Positions 11,267-21,469 of a DNA stretch of 64,000 nt are shown piece by piece. The notes beneath the pieces were generated by a model that made no database searches, was not told the origin of the DNA, and saw nothing but the letters and a program-made list of their open reading frames with translations. The stretch comes from Trematomus loennbergii (Eukaryota; Chordata; Actinopteri; Perciformes; Nototheniidae). Position numbers and translations under genes: made by a program. The DNA lies in the NCBI GenBank assembly GCA_012861695.1, contig JAAOOA010001616.1, positions 46,048 to 110,047 of the forward strand. The letters are read 5' to 3'. Position 1 is the stretch's first letter, and each line of letters begins with the position of its first letter.

Positions 11267-11602
11267 TTACCTTCTTTCTATGCAATTTATTTTGCCTATA
11301 TTTACGTTTGTAAATGCTATAACTTTCTCTCTATGCAATTTATTTTGACTATATTTACGTTTACTAAATGCTATAGCTTTCTCTCTATGTAAAACTTTTA
11401 GTCTATAGTTCCGTTTGCTTAATGCTTGAACCCTTTCTCTATGCAGATCATCGTCATGATATTTTTTTAACCTATATTCTTTTACTTTCAACGGATTACT
11501 TTTATATATTCTTTTACTTGAATCCTTGATCATCTGATTATGCAATGGGTCTTCATGGTATCTAACTGAGTATGTCCAATTGCTCTGTGTTTGAAATCTC
11601 AT
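11267..11602 (-). pseudogene. Helentron basic repeat N-terminus
   Basis: This 111-codon segment is built of 20-24-residue basic repeats of the form K.Y....LHRE(K/R)V.A.SKR(K/N)Y, at least four in a row. Comparable Lys/Arg-Tyr repeats open many animal Helitron proteins. The DNA shows the same periodicity (CTCTCTATGCAATTTATTTT recurs). Further upstream, to about 11700, another frame gives KKYSDADYQEIVR, the likely protein start. Confidence 0.65.
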
Positions 11603-11747
11603 CCTCGAAATACCTTTTTCTAAGACCGACTCTTACTATCTCTTGATAATCTGCATCACTATACTTTTTCATGGACGCATCCCTAATCGTTTGCTGGTAC
11701 CCTGTGTTACTTTTATAATACTGTTTCTTTTTGAGCTGTATCTTTTT

Positions 11748-14700
11748 TTAAATATGTTGAATGCCTACGACTCCAGCTGTTTGCAACACTCTCTGCATTG
11801 TCTTTAACCCCACCTTCCCAGTACAGATATCGACACTGCTACGCATTGACCGTGTCTCTGACAAACCCCCCACTTTACAAAATTCAAAGCACCTTTGTTC
11901 ATCGTAAGGTTTGATACAAACCACTGGCTCAAAATGATTTTTATCACAATGTTTCAAGTATATTTTTTCTTTTGAAAGCATTGCACAATTACAAGTGTAT
12001 TTGAGCCATTTTTCCCCACTGCAGATAAAAATGTCCACTCCAAGAGCATTTGCTGTCCCTTGGATTTCTACATCTGTGGCACAATGTCCTACATACTTCA
12101 TCCGAGACTTCTCAATGTAGTCTGAAATTGAAGCAGATCCCCCAACTACTTTAGTTTGTTCTGCGTGATTCATCATATGCTTCACAACAGTCTTTCTAAT
12201 CTTTCGATGGCTCTTCTGAGAACCACTGAGAACATGAGCTACCGCTCCGAAGAAACTATTGGCGTCCTCTTTAATTTTTTCGGTCTTACAGACCACACCT
12301 AGGGACCCAGTTACTGTAGGTCCCTGTACATCCTGCTTTTCAAAGTCTATATTAAACTTTGTGCAAAGTGTTTTTGCCACTTCATTGCACAAAGGATTAA
12401 ATTCAAGAGTGATTTTACTTACATCACTCTTTTCCACACAATCTGTGTCCCCAGCAGACGATGTACCATGCGTTTGTTCGGTAACCCTCCTTTTGCCCCT
12501 AGTTGTCCGTCTGACATTGTACAGTCTTGGACAAGAAGTGTTCACTTTGCAATACCCATAACAACTCTGCAAATTAGGTTGTTTTACACACACAACAGTC
12601 TCATAATGATTACCATTGCGGTTTTCCAAATAAACCCCCTGATTAGACAACTGCCCGTTCTCGCAACTATATTTTAGCCAGCGTGGATCACAATATGTGA
12701 ATATATTAACTCCAAACGCATCTGCTGCTGCTTGAATTTCTAATTCTGTTGCCCAACTGCCAACCTCCCGCATTTTGGATGTGCTGAGGTATTCTGACAT
12801 GGAGGAGGTCAAAATACGCTCATAAGGCACAGCATTGCTCTGCATTTGATGAACCACTGCACGCCTAATTATTGTGTGATGCCTTTGTGTACCACACACA
12901 GCTTGACTCACTGCTCTAAAGAAACAGTTTCCGTCACCCTCTATTTTTTCATTGAGACATGGAGCCCCTATTAAACCAATTTCTGTAGACACAAAATCTA
13001 CTTTCTCTAACTGCACATGTAACTGGTCACAAAGAGCTTGTGCAAGTTGATGACTAAGAGGATTAAACTGCAGTCGTCCACTTCTTACTTCTTTGACAAA
13101 AGCAACGTCTGAATTATCTGCGGTAACATCACTCTTTTTAATTTTTTTGCAAGCAGAAGATCCCTTACGAATCTTACGCTTTGCACCCATCTGAATGTTG
13201 GTGGACTGAATAGTTGAACTACAACCCAAATCAGTCTCTGTCGTTTTGGGAGTCACTCTTGGACCCAAAGACAGATTACTGCTTTCAATTGGGCCTATGT
13301 GAGTGACTCGGACACCAGCGATCTCAAACTGTTTTTGAGACTTCTTGAGGAACGCTGCAAATGTCCATATGTATTCAAACACGTGTTCAAGGCCTCTGAA
13401 ATACAGAACAACACTACGCCCCTCGCCATCGCTCATCCCAGACGCACTGCGTGCATGGGAGTCGACCACTGCGTAGTGTCCACCTTGACCAATGATGGCA
13501 CATGTAGCGCCATTCATTGTCAGAAAGCATGTGTCATATTTACTACACATGCTTTCCAGTGCGTATTTTAAAGTGGTTTGCACACCCTCTTTAATGAGAA
13601 CACCCTCAACCACATCCACATCTCCAGACACAAAGTCACTGTATTGAAACAGAAATCTTTGTCCGTCGATAATGGTCTCCTTGGGCAGATCTGGAACCGA
13701 AAGTAGACTGTATCCTCCACTGATACCTTGTTGGTCACGCAGGGAGGTGTACAGATTGTCACCAAGTACAACAACTTTATCCAGGTTGTCGGTCTGCCAT
13801 GTAAACACGCTGTCAATGTTGTGTTTGGCTATGCCTACCAAACTGACAGCCATGCACTGAAGTCCTGCATATTTAAAGCGTTGATCACCCTGACTGAATG
13901 TTCCCCTGACACACCCCATATCCCCATCAATGACTCTAGCCGTCTCCGAATTAACTTCAGCTGCTTTCACAGAAAGTCTTGTAATGCTAAACTTCTGTGC
14001 ATTCAATGAATTATTGAGATTCCTGATGTAAAACATCAGGTCATTAAGGCATGTGTTGAACACGGCTACAGATGTGCCATAACTGGATGCTAACCCAGAC
14101 GCAGCACGTGTGCCACAATCAACGACCACAATACAGTCATTGTGTTGAATAATGACACTGGCTGCGGAATTTAGGCTAAACAGACACATGCCATCCCTGG
14201 ATAAGTGTTCAAGCAGCTTCTCCGACAATACCTGTTCCCCTTCAGACAAATTAAATTCGCCGTACACTGGCAGACCCATATTGACGTTCCACTTACGTCC
14301 AAACACACTGGTCTGCTCAACCAACCTGCACAAGTTCTTTGGCTTTACATTCATTTTATGGGCTTCCCCTAATACAAACGAGTTAAGCTTTGACCCTGCA
14401 ACACGTATGGCATCGATATCTGTACTGCTCCACGAACACACAGGCGCAATCAAATGTTTGATCGCAGCCGCTATAGAACATGCAACAGATATTTTATCGT
14501 CAGAAACGGATGCATACCTCACAACAGTCCCTGCGACAACAGCCAGCTGCACTTTTTCTGAACACATGCAAGCATAGCCCTTACCTGTTCTGCATCCGTT
14601 GTCCTCATCAACATCCACCATCACGCTGGGTGATGGCTCCTTGCTGGATGATGGCTCCTTGCTGGATGATGGCTCCTTGCTGGATGATGGCTCCTTGCTG

Positions 14701-14882
14701 GATGATGGCTCTGCGCGGGGCAATGGCTCCACCCTGGAATGGCTCCACCCCTGGAAATGGCTCCACCCCTGGAAATGGCTCCACCCCTGGAAATGGCTCC
14801 AACCCCGGCAATGGCTCCTCCTAGAAGAAAATTCATATATAAAAAAACTGCTAAAAACACTATGTGTCTTAAATTGTTTCAC
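11748..14882 (-). CDS. Double C76-like / double OTU cysteine-protease protein
   Basis: A single 1044-codon open frame. Residues 25-87 are minisatellite-coded (W-S-H-F-Q-G then S-S-S-K-E-P repeats), so the true start may be nearer M88. Domain 1 (about 100-300) resembles herpesvirus tegument deubiquitinases (peptidase C76): Cys135 is present, but the D-x-H pair reads D255-C-G257. Domain 2 (about 318-510) repeats it with Cys343 and D474-S-H476 intact, plus an upstream FSQGD glutamine. Domain 3 (about 640-775) is an OTU deubiquitinase with DGNC (Cys653) and NHYE (His759). Domain 4 (about 865-1000) is a second OTU with DANS, Ser876 replacing Cys, and His983 kept. A basic linker lies at about 575-600. 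Predicted role: removal of ubiquitin or a ubiquitin-like modifier. It lies 245 bp downstream of the SGNH gene's stop codon and upstream of the Helentron. Splicing was not resolved; AACAG|GTAAGG near 14585 is a possible donor. Confidence 0.82.
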   Translation of the reverse strand: MKQFKTHSVFSSFFIYEFSSRRSHCRGWSHFQGWSHFQGWSHFQGWSHSRVEPLPRAEPSSSKEPSSSKEPSSSKEPSSSKEPSPSVMVDVDEDNGCRTGKGYACMCSEKVQLAVVAGTVVRYASVSDDKISVACSIAAAIKHLIAPVCSWSSTDIDAIRVAGSKLNSFVLGEAHKMNVKPKNLCRLVEQTSVFGRKWNVNMGLPVYGEFNLSEGEQVLSEKLLEHLSRDGMCLFSLNSAASVIIQHNDCIVVVDCGTRAASGLASSYGTSVAVFNTCLNDLMFYIRNLNNSLNAQKFSITRLSVKAAEVNSETARVIDGDMGCVRGTFSQGDQRFKYAGLQCMAVSLVGIAKHNIDSVFTWQTDNLDKVVVLGDNLYTSLRDQQGISGGYSLLSVPDLPKETIIDGQRFLFQYSDFVSGDVDVVEGVLIKEGVQTTLKYALESMCSKYDTCFLTMNGATCAIIGQGGHYAVVDSHARSASGMSDGEGRSVVLYFRGLEHVFEYIWTFAAFLKKSQKQFEIAGVRVTHIGPIESSNLSLGPRVTPKTTETDLGCSSTIQSTNIQMGAKRKIRKGSSACKKIKKSDVTADNSDVAFVKEVRSGRLQFNPLSHQLAQALCDQLHVQLEKVDFVSTEIGLIGAPCLNEKIEGDGNCFFRAVSQAVCGTQRHHTIIRRAVVHQMQSNAVPYERILTSSMSEYLSTSKMREVGSWATELEIQAAADAFGVNIFTYCDPRWLKYSCENGQLSNQGVYLENRNGNHYETVVCVKQPNLQSCYGYCKVNTSCPRLYNVRRTTRGKRRVTEQTHGTSSAGDTDCVEKSDVSKITLEFNPLCNEVAKTLCTKFNIDFEKQDVQGPTVTGSLGVVCKTEKIKEDANSFFGAVAHVLSGSQKSHRKIRKTVVKHMMNHAEQTKVVGGSASISDYIEKSRMKYVGHCATDVEIQGTANALGVDIFICSGEKWLKYTCNCAMLSKEKIYLKHCDKNHFEPVVCIKPYDEQRCFEFCKVGGLSETRSMRSSVDICTGKVGLKTMQRVLQTAGVVGIQHI
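14605..14815. repeat. Two 18-bp minisatellites at the 5' end of the protease ORF
   Basis: On the plus strand, GATGATGGCTCCTTGCTG is repeated about four and a half times (to about 14710), followed by CCCTGGAAATGGCTCCAC-type units about four times. Both have an 18-bp period, so repeat-number changes keep the reading frame and yield SSSKEP and GWSHFQ hexapeptides. They share the GATGGCTCC/ATGGCTCC core and probably arose from one another. Confidence 0.9.
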
Positions 14883-15127
14883 AAACGTTTAACTAAATAA
14901 TAGAAAGATATACAATTACTAATACAAAATGATTATTGTTATATATTAACTTTTGTTTTTCTACTTACCCACACATATTGAATGGAACTCAAAAGAGAGG
15001 TTTCTTGTCATTGATTGTGTACACTTGAAACAACGTTGACTGCATGCAGGCTAACAACTGAAACTATTTTATTTTAACAATGAGCAAAAGTAACTATGTC
15101 AATAAATTAGCATGATTCATTCAAATG

Positions 15128-17789
15128 TCACTCTGAAAGCACATCGTTCACACAAAGAGCACAGACCTGCCGCTCCACAGCAACTGTCCCTCTACTGGTA
15201 GGTGGCCGTAAAATCACCTCCACAACAATGGGAGCTGCCTCCCCCTAAAAAAACAAAACAATTTAGTAAACTTGAGAATAAATAACACCACCGATATTCG
15301 TGTAACTTCTTAGTTTTAAACAAGTCCTATATTGCCTTTAAAAAAGAAGAAAACAAGAACAACCTGTCGCTTTGCCAGGGTTTTCTTGGAGGCAGGAGCC
15401 CTCCGCTTCAGCTCCAACTTTGCTTTCTAACGTAAGGAAAACAAAATGATTAATCCTCCACTAATAACTCCTTATGGACAGTATAAGTTGTCCTCACTGT
15501 AATACATTTAAAGTTTGTCAGGAAGGATACATTTTATAATAGGGCATCAACCAACATACAAACAAATTACCTTTTGTGGTGTTGGAACCGGTGGTGTGCA
15601 CTCATCAGGGCCAGGAAGATGGGATGGACTAATCTTGTCCATCTCAACCAACATTGCACTGCTAAACCACACAGGTGTCAGTGGAAGATAACTCTCCTCC
15701 AATTCCTGTGAAATAAAAAGGAAGAAACACTGTTTTAGAAAAAGAAATGCACATATAAACTGCAATAAACATACCCCAATGATTTCAAAGCATACTACAA
15801 AGTTGACCTACCTCCTGCTGAACAGTCCCTGCTTCTTTAAGTGCATCAATGGACTGCTCAGGTTCATCGTGTTGGCTCCTCTGTAAAGATAAAAGCATAG
15901 CTTGTGTTAATCAAATGGGTACTCTTCCACATTATCAAGGCAAACTGCTCAGGGAATATCACTCTTATTGAAAGATGTCTGCCACACAATTACCTTCCTG
16001 CCCTGGCCGAAAACTGTCCACTTGGAAGGATCCAGTTGCGGTGATTTGGCAACCTCTCCTTTGACAATCACCCTTGGAGTGACTCTCCTCGCAGGCGGTG
16101 ATCTTCTGTGGACAACAGGAGATGGCTTCGGCTCGGCTGGAACAAGTTGCATGTATGTTGCGTTCCAGATAGAACCGACCAGGATTGGCATTCCCACACT
16201 GTCACTCAAGTGTACCTGCAAAAACAAATACATTTACAAATAGCACATAACCTTCAATATGTTTTTTCAACAACGGAACTTGGAATTTCAGCTACAAACA
16301 AGTATACAGAGAAAACGTTTCCATTTGCCATGTCACTCACGCCATCTCTGCTCCACAGGTCAAGTTCTTTGAAAGGGAAGTACTCAGCAAGCGGTGTGTA
16401 CTTCACGCCTAAAAAAACCAACAAGATCAATTACTAACATATCCACACAGATATTATATTTTGCTCTTTTAAAACAAAGAATAATGAAAACTAGGAAAAT
16501 GATCAAAATGATTTACGGTAGTACTTGAACCTAAATATTTGTTAAACATACCCATACGTGCCGCAACACGACGAAACTCCTGACGCATCATGTCTTGGTA
16601 GTCAGGGTCAACGGTAAGGCGCGGGGGGAAGTCCATGGCAAAAACCTAATCAAAGTTACAAAGGTACGCTATTTTTCACAATTTGTTGATAAAAATGTCA
16701 ATTTTTCAGAAATTCATAAACATACAACCACATCAATAACAATACAAAATGTAATATTATAAGAACTATAATAAATACAATAAAAGATAAGCTTACGTTG
16801 GGCCAGCGACTGCGGGCAGTGGTGAGGAGCTTCGCAAAGTCCTCTCCTGCTTCGGTGATGGTCCTACTGGATGTTAGGTTGTTGCTCGGAGCCATCACAC
16901 AGACTGCATCTGGTGTCCTAGGCAGCACAGCATTGGCTACCTCGGTTCGCAGCTGGTTTGCGCATGCCCCCGGTGTGGACATGGCACCAAAGGAAAACCT
17001 TCCCTCTGGCATCTTCACAATTCCATCGACGATGGAACGGAGATGTGAAGCTCCAACAAGGAGGACAAACTGTAACAACAGAAGACATTATTTCAAATGA
17101 AAATCACTAATGATTACCCAGACTTTGTTAACAAAATCTGAAAACAATTCATACTTCCTTGTCTGGAGACTCCGCTGGTATGACCATCTTGTGTTGTCGT
17201 CCGGTCAGGGACGAAATTGGCCATTTCTGCACTCTATGGCGGTTACCCGTACCGCCAGCGGCTATTTAAAAACAAGAGAAAATGACACCGAGATTAAACT
17301 TAATGAACCTTTACAATTCTTAAATTATGTAAGCAATAATAACACACCTTCCTACAATAACACCTGTAAACGGGCACGTGCAGAGGATTTTAGAAGTCAA
17401 ATGCATAAAGGGTCCTACCGGTGATTGAATTTTAAAATGTATATATTTCAAACAAATCCATGTTTCAAACACTGCTTCGTGATAGTTATCTAAAAATGAA
17501 TGCAAAGAAATCAAGTGTATTTCAGTCAATTCTCCTCATCATAACTAGCTCGCTTGCCCACAGAGGGGTGTATCTGTGCACGAGCCTGCCTGTAAAAAAT
17601 GTACATACAAACACATTTTACAATGATACAACCAAAATGGACACCCTAAACATATACAAAATTGAATGACAAAATCCTCGACTACTTACGTGCGAAACTG
17701 GCATTGCCAGGCTGCTGATATCCCACACGTGTCCCAGCCACGCGTAGCTTTGCAGCCTGGGAACGGCGGGACGATTTACCACGTGGCAT
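15128..17789 (-). CDS. SGNH-hydrolase-like protein, ten exons, 415 aa
   Basis: Exons (minus, in order): 17789-17690, 17261-17155, 17069-16797, 16645-16552, 16408-16341, 16215-15994, 15880-15812, 15705-15571, 15426-15364, 15244-15128. All introns are GT-AG, the coding total is 1248 bases and every phase fits, giving an unbroken frame. The N-terminus [16 protein letters not shown] is basic. Residues 70-220 form an SGNH/GDSL-like esterase: LLVGASHLR (nucleophile Ser77), APSNN (Asn132/133) and WSRDGVHLS (Asp213, His216). The tail is Pro/Lys-rich, possibly nuclear. The ATG follows an acceptor directly, so an upstream non-coding exon is expected. I recall similar proteins in many copies in fish genomes, which points to a mobile-element link. 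The substrate is unknown. It has the same strand as the protease ORF and Helentron downstream. Confidence 0.85.
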
Positions 17790-17974
17790 CTGAAAGTATG
17801 TAGGCATTGTTAGAATTAATAAAGACATTAGCAGACCCCTTAAATAGTACAAATAATTACGCAATTACTTATTTCAACTGCAACAAAAGCGTACAAGTCC
17901 ATTAATAGTTGATGCATCCTGTTCAACAAAAATGTACTTACTGTAACTGCTCACGAGATAAAGCTGGGTGTTGA

Positions 17975-18175
17975 AGGTAGATGAGTAGCCGGTGAAGTTA
18001 AATGGGTAGCTGGTGAAGAAGCTAGATGAGAAGGTAGATGGGTAGCTAGTGAAGAAGGTAGATGAGAAGGTGGTGAAGGTAGATGGGTAGCTAGTGAAGA
18101 AGGTAGATGAGAAGGTGGTGAAAGTAGATGGGTAGTATAGTGAAGAAGGTAGATGAGTAGGTAGATGGGTAGCTG
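17975..18175. repeat. Minisatellite built on GTAGATGGGTAGCTRGTGAA
   Basis: A variable repeat of 20-45 bp units (GAAGGTAGATGAGAAGGTGGTGAAGG and relatives) lies 190 bases upstream of the SGNH gene's first coding exon. It falls in that gene's presumed promoter or first intron. Confidence 0.85.
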
Positions 18176-18360
18176 GTCAAGCCGGTAGGTTGTTTAACTA
18201 GAACAGAGAAGAAACTAATCAGCATCGCAGACATGGAAATATAATTACTTAACACAATGTACAATACAATCGCATAGCTTAGCATACAATAGTTATAAAC
18301 CAAAAAATTATCAATTGTATTAGAAGCTGCTAATCACTTTGATTTACACTAATAAAGGGC

Positions 18361-18600
18361 CTATCTGTTTTCATTATACTTTATGCTACTGACAGTGTCT
18401 TGGACCACAACTCACCGGTAGAGAACTGCTCAAAGCTGTCAATCTGTGGGGAAAACACAGCATTAAACCCTGCAAAGAAAAGACTGGAAAGTTCCACATA
18501 TTGTCATGGTATATGTTACTACAAACACTGTCTTTGACCAACACTCACCAGTAATGAACTGCTCAATAGTCGTCACTCTGTGAAATTAAAATTAAAATTA
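18361..18600. repeat. Pair of ~120-bp direct repeats with exon-like cores
   Basis: About 18380-18480 and 18510-18600 share the order ACTCACC(G/A)GTA, GAACTGCTCAA, GTCA and CTGTG. On the minus strand each looks like a tiny exon (acceptor CAG, about 30 bases, donor GTGAGT). They could be alternative 5' non-coding exons for the SGNH gene; this is inference only. Confidence 0.45.
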
Positions 18601-18739
18601 AACCTTGCAAACACAATGCTTGCACACATGGTGATTAAACATTTGGTCCACGTTGTAAATGCTTAAATGCTCTTGCATTTATAAAAACAGGATAATACAA
18701 TTACCATAATATCATTCTGTGAAAATATGAATTCTGCAT

Positions 18740-19215
18740 AAAGAGTACTTTTACTTTTGATATTTGGAGTACATTTAGCTAACAATTGTGCTAATGAGTA
18801 CTTGTACTAAAGTAGAGGATCTGATTACTTCTTCCAACGTTGAATATAGTATACCTTGAAATATATTTAATTGTACATAGTTGATAGACTCAAAAAATTA
18901 CTTTATTTAAGCTATGGAATCATTTAACCAGCTTTCCTTTGTTCATAAAGGACAAAAATAAGCTCCTTATTTTAGACTATCTGCTTTAATCAGCTTCACA
19001 ATGAATTCACAAGAGGAATGATCACTCACCCCAGACAAGATAAGATGAAAGAGAGGACAGTCTCTGGTTTAACCAAACTATATATCGAATTTTAAAAAAT
19101 GAGCGACCAACCACAGCTCTCCTTCTTTAAAATATTTTTGTAATTTCCCTCCAATCGAAATATATAATATTAACATTTGAATGTCAACTGCTTGCTATGC
19201 AGACATGTTATGAAA
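18740..19215. repeat. Interspersed repeat, copy 1 (partners 20030-20435 and 25147-25350)
   Basis: Shared phrases are CTTGAAATATATTTAATTGT, TTACTTTATTTAAGCTAT, GAGCGACCAA(C/T)CA and ACATTTGAATGTCAACTGCT. Copies 1 and 2 are roughly 80% alike by eye. The 25147 copy keeps only the two ends. Nothing coding is seen. Confidence 0.75.
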
Positions 19216-19554
19216 ATATCACACATCAAAGGGTCAGGTGCAGAGGTCCCTGAAACAAAGAATGGATTATGGCTGTTGTAGTCTTTACCACCATTGCCAT
19301 ATTTGTAGTCAATTCAATCATAGTTACTTCAGTGTTCAATAGTTTTTTGATTAAAAATATAACTGAGCTATAGTGTGTCTGTGTGTCTTAACTGTCATCC
19401 ATGTCAGCCAGGGGTGCACATAACTGGTACGCAGGTACGCATGCGCGGCAACAATCTGAAATGCTTACCGTAACTTGTGTCACAAAGCAGAGTCGGTCTC
19501 TAAAACAGCTGATCACAACGTTCACACGCTCCGCGGTCACGAAGCTCTGCACCC

Positions 19555-20030
19555 CTCCCCCCCCCCACTACTCAAGTACAATATCTGAGTACTTTTAATC
19601 AAGTACAAGATCTGAGTGCTTCTACTTTTACTCAAGTACAAGATCTGAGTACTTCTACTTTTACTCAAGTACAAGATCTATAGCCTGCTTATACCACCTC
19701 CGTGTATAGCCTATGAAAAAAACTATTAGAAAACGAAGGCTAAAGCTAACGTTAGCAGATAGTGACAATGTATGCTAGTTAGCTAGCTCGACAACGATAA
19801 TATTGCGACAGAAACACTTTTCAGTGCACATCACGGCAGCAGAGCCTTATTATACATCGATCAGCAGAGCCGACAGGCAGGGAGCACACAGATCGCGCTG
19901 CATTATAATATATATACACCATACGTGTCATGATGGCACATAACAGCTCCCGCCCGCCGGGATTACTCCGGATCCCAGACCCCCCCATACCCCAAAAATA
20001 TTTTTATTGCAGATCTACATGAAACTTTTG
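19555..20030. repeat. hAT-type subterminal repeats plus block shared with 40760-41310
   Basis: A poly-C run is followed by repeats of CTCAAGTACAAGATCTGAG and ACTTCTACTTTTA. Then comes a block (AAACGAAGGCTAAAGCTAAC, GTGACAATGTATGCTAGTTA, CATACCCCAAAAATATTT) that recurs at 41010-41310. The AAGTACTCAGAT motif is characteristic of a large fish hAT MITE family. The termini are not clear here. Confidence 0.65.
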
Positions 20031-20435
20031 ATACTTGAAGTATATTTAGCAAAGAAATGTGCTAATGAGTATTTGTTCTAAAGTAAAGGATCAGATTACT
20101 TCTTCCAACCTTGAATAAATAAAGTATGCCTTGAAATATATTTAATTGTTCATAGTTGAATGACTTCAAACATTACTTTATTTAAGCTATTGAAGCATTT
20201 AACCTGCTTGTTAATAAATGACATAAATCTGCCCTTATTTTAACCAGATTCACAGTGAATTTATAAGAATGTCCACTCACCTCAGACAAATTGCAGAGAG
20301 AACCAGTAAAAGTTGAACAGGCATAATATATGAAATGAGCGACCAATCAGAGTTCTCCTTCTTTCAAATATGTATTTCTCCCCTCCAATCAGAATAGTTA
20401 ATATTTACATTTGAATGTCAACTGCTTGCTGTGCA
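20030..20435. repeat. Interspersed repeat, copy 2
   Basis: Copy of 18740-19215 in the same orientation. It ends at ACTGCTTGCTGTGCAG, just before the CpG-rich start region of the next gene. Confidence 0.75.
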
Positions 20436-20449
20436 GAGTCACAGCGGCT

Positions 20450-20580
20450 GCGCGCATGCGCATTGCTTTCGTCTACGGGGTTTTTCTGCAGGGTCCCGTC
20501 GTTGAGTGAATTTCTCAGACACACATCGGTGTGAAGTTCGGGATTCTTGGGACATTTGTCTACCTCGTTTGCCTAATCGG
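20450..20580 (+). promoter_or_regulatory. Probable 5' non-coding exon and start region of the SAMD3-like gene
   Basis: A CG-rich segment (GGCTGCGCGCATGCGCATTG, a NRF1-like palindromic GCGCATGCGC) is followed by about 100 transcribed-looking bases. It ends in a textbook splice donor CGG|GTAAGTGTG at 20580/20581. The NRF1-like site is a common feature of vertebrate CpG promoters. No ATG-led frame of note lies in it. Confidence 0.5.
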
Positions 20581-21469
20581 GTAAGTGTGTGTTTTACCTA
20601 ACAAGGAATGTTAACAGTAAAGTGCACTGTACTATTTAAACCAAAAGATAGATACCACAGTTAGGTTTGCTAGCTTAGCTACAGATCGCGTTGAATTTAT
20701 GTTCAAGCACCTGAAGGCGTTTATAATGCATTTATGGTGAGACGACCGGTGTTATAGTGAACCGAGCCAGACATATAACGCTATAACTTTACACACAGCA
20801 TTGATTGGAATATGACAACGTTGCCGCTGTGTTGAAACTTAGCCGTGACTTGTATTTTTACAGGCCAGCCTTGAATACATTTCCCCCGTCGAAACATGGC
20901 GGCGACTACAAGCGCATGTAGACCATGGCGTTAATGTATGTGTTTTACATTTTCGCTGTGAGCCATGTTCATACGTTTTATACAGAACTTGTGTGTATGT
21001 GACGATACACGGAATGGGGGGGGGGCGGCATTGTTGTTCCGCCGTTACACCGGTTATTAACGTCTGTTTATTGGGGTAGCCGGCAGCCGGTGACTCTGAC
21101 ATTGTTGTGTTACAGGTCTTGTTGTTTAGTTGAGGGTAAAACACATCTCAAACTTCGTGACTTTTCCTAAAACGGGTATATTAATCATCGAGTGAATTTT
21201 GGGGCTTGGGGAATTAAGAGAGAGAGAAAAATATATATAATATATACTTTGCGGCCACACCCCGTTGCCAAGCAACACTTATTGGTCACGCAGCTCCGTG
21301 CAAACCTAAAGCTCAGCCGCTGACGGACCGGTGAGCGGAGCAAAACACACGTTTCAGTTAGACCAAACACACTTAGCTATTTTATCTACCTCTGGAACTA
21401 GCTAAACTAGTTATATACATATGTTTATTCTTCACTGTCGGGGTAACTCATTACTAGAGTAGCGAGCTG

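Larger units (their letters stand above)
5560..11700 (-). mobile_element. Helentron (Helitron-like, Rep/helicase/AP-endonuclease), degenerate
   Basis: Seven minus-strand reading-frame segments follow one another with short overlaps or gaps. Together they spell the fish Helentron order: basic repeat and zinc-binding N-terminus, Helitron-like N domain, HUH Rep, Pif1-type helicase, AP-type endonuclease. The frame changes between almost every segment, so the element cannot make its replicase. Boundaries are approximate, because Helentrons lack long terminal inverted repeats and I could not identify the ends. The SGNH gene and the C76/OTU ORF upstream lie on the same strand and may belong to the same unit. 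Confidence 0.85.

Noticed and set aside
12259..12561. Plus-strand frames opposite the protease and Helentron
   Set aside because: Shadows of the minus-strand coding sequence; no family motifs.
11748..14882. Endogenous herpesvirus (Teratorn-like) as source of the C76-like domains
   Set aside because: No other herpesvirus genes are seen within the window, and the neighbours are a Helentron and a spliced SGNH gene; domain sharing does not need a viral insertion.
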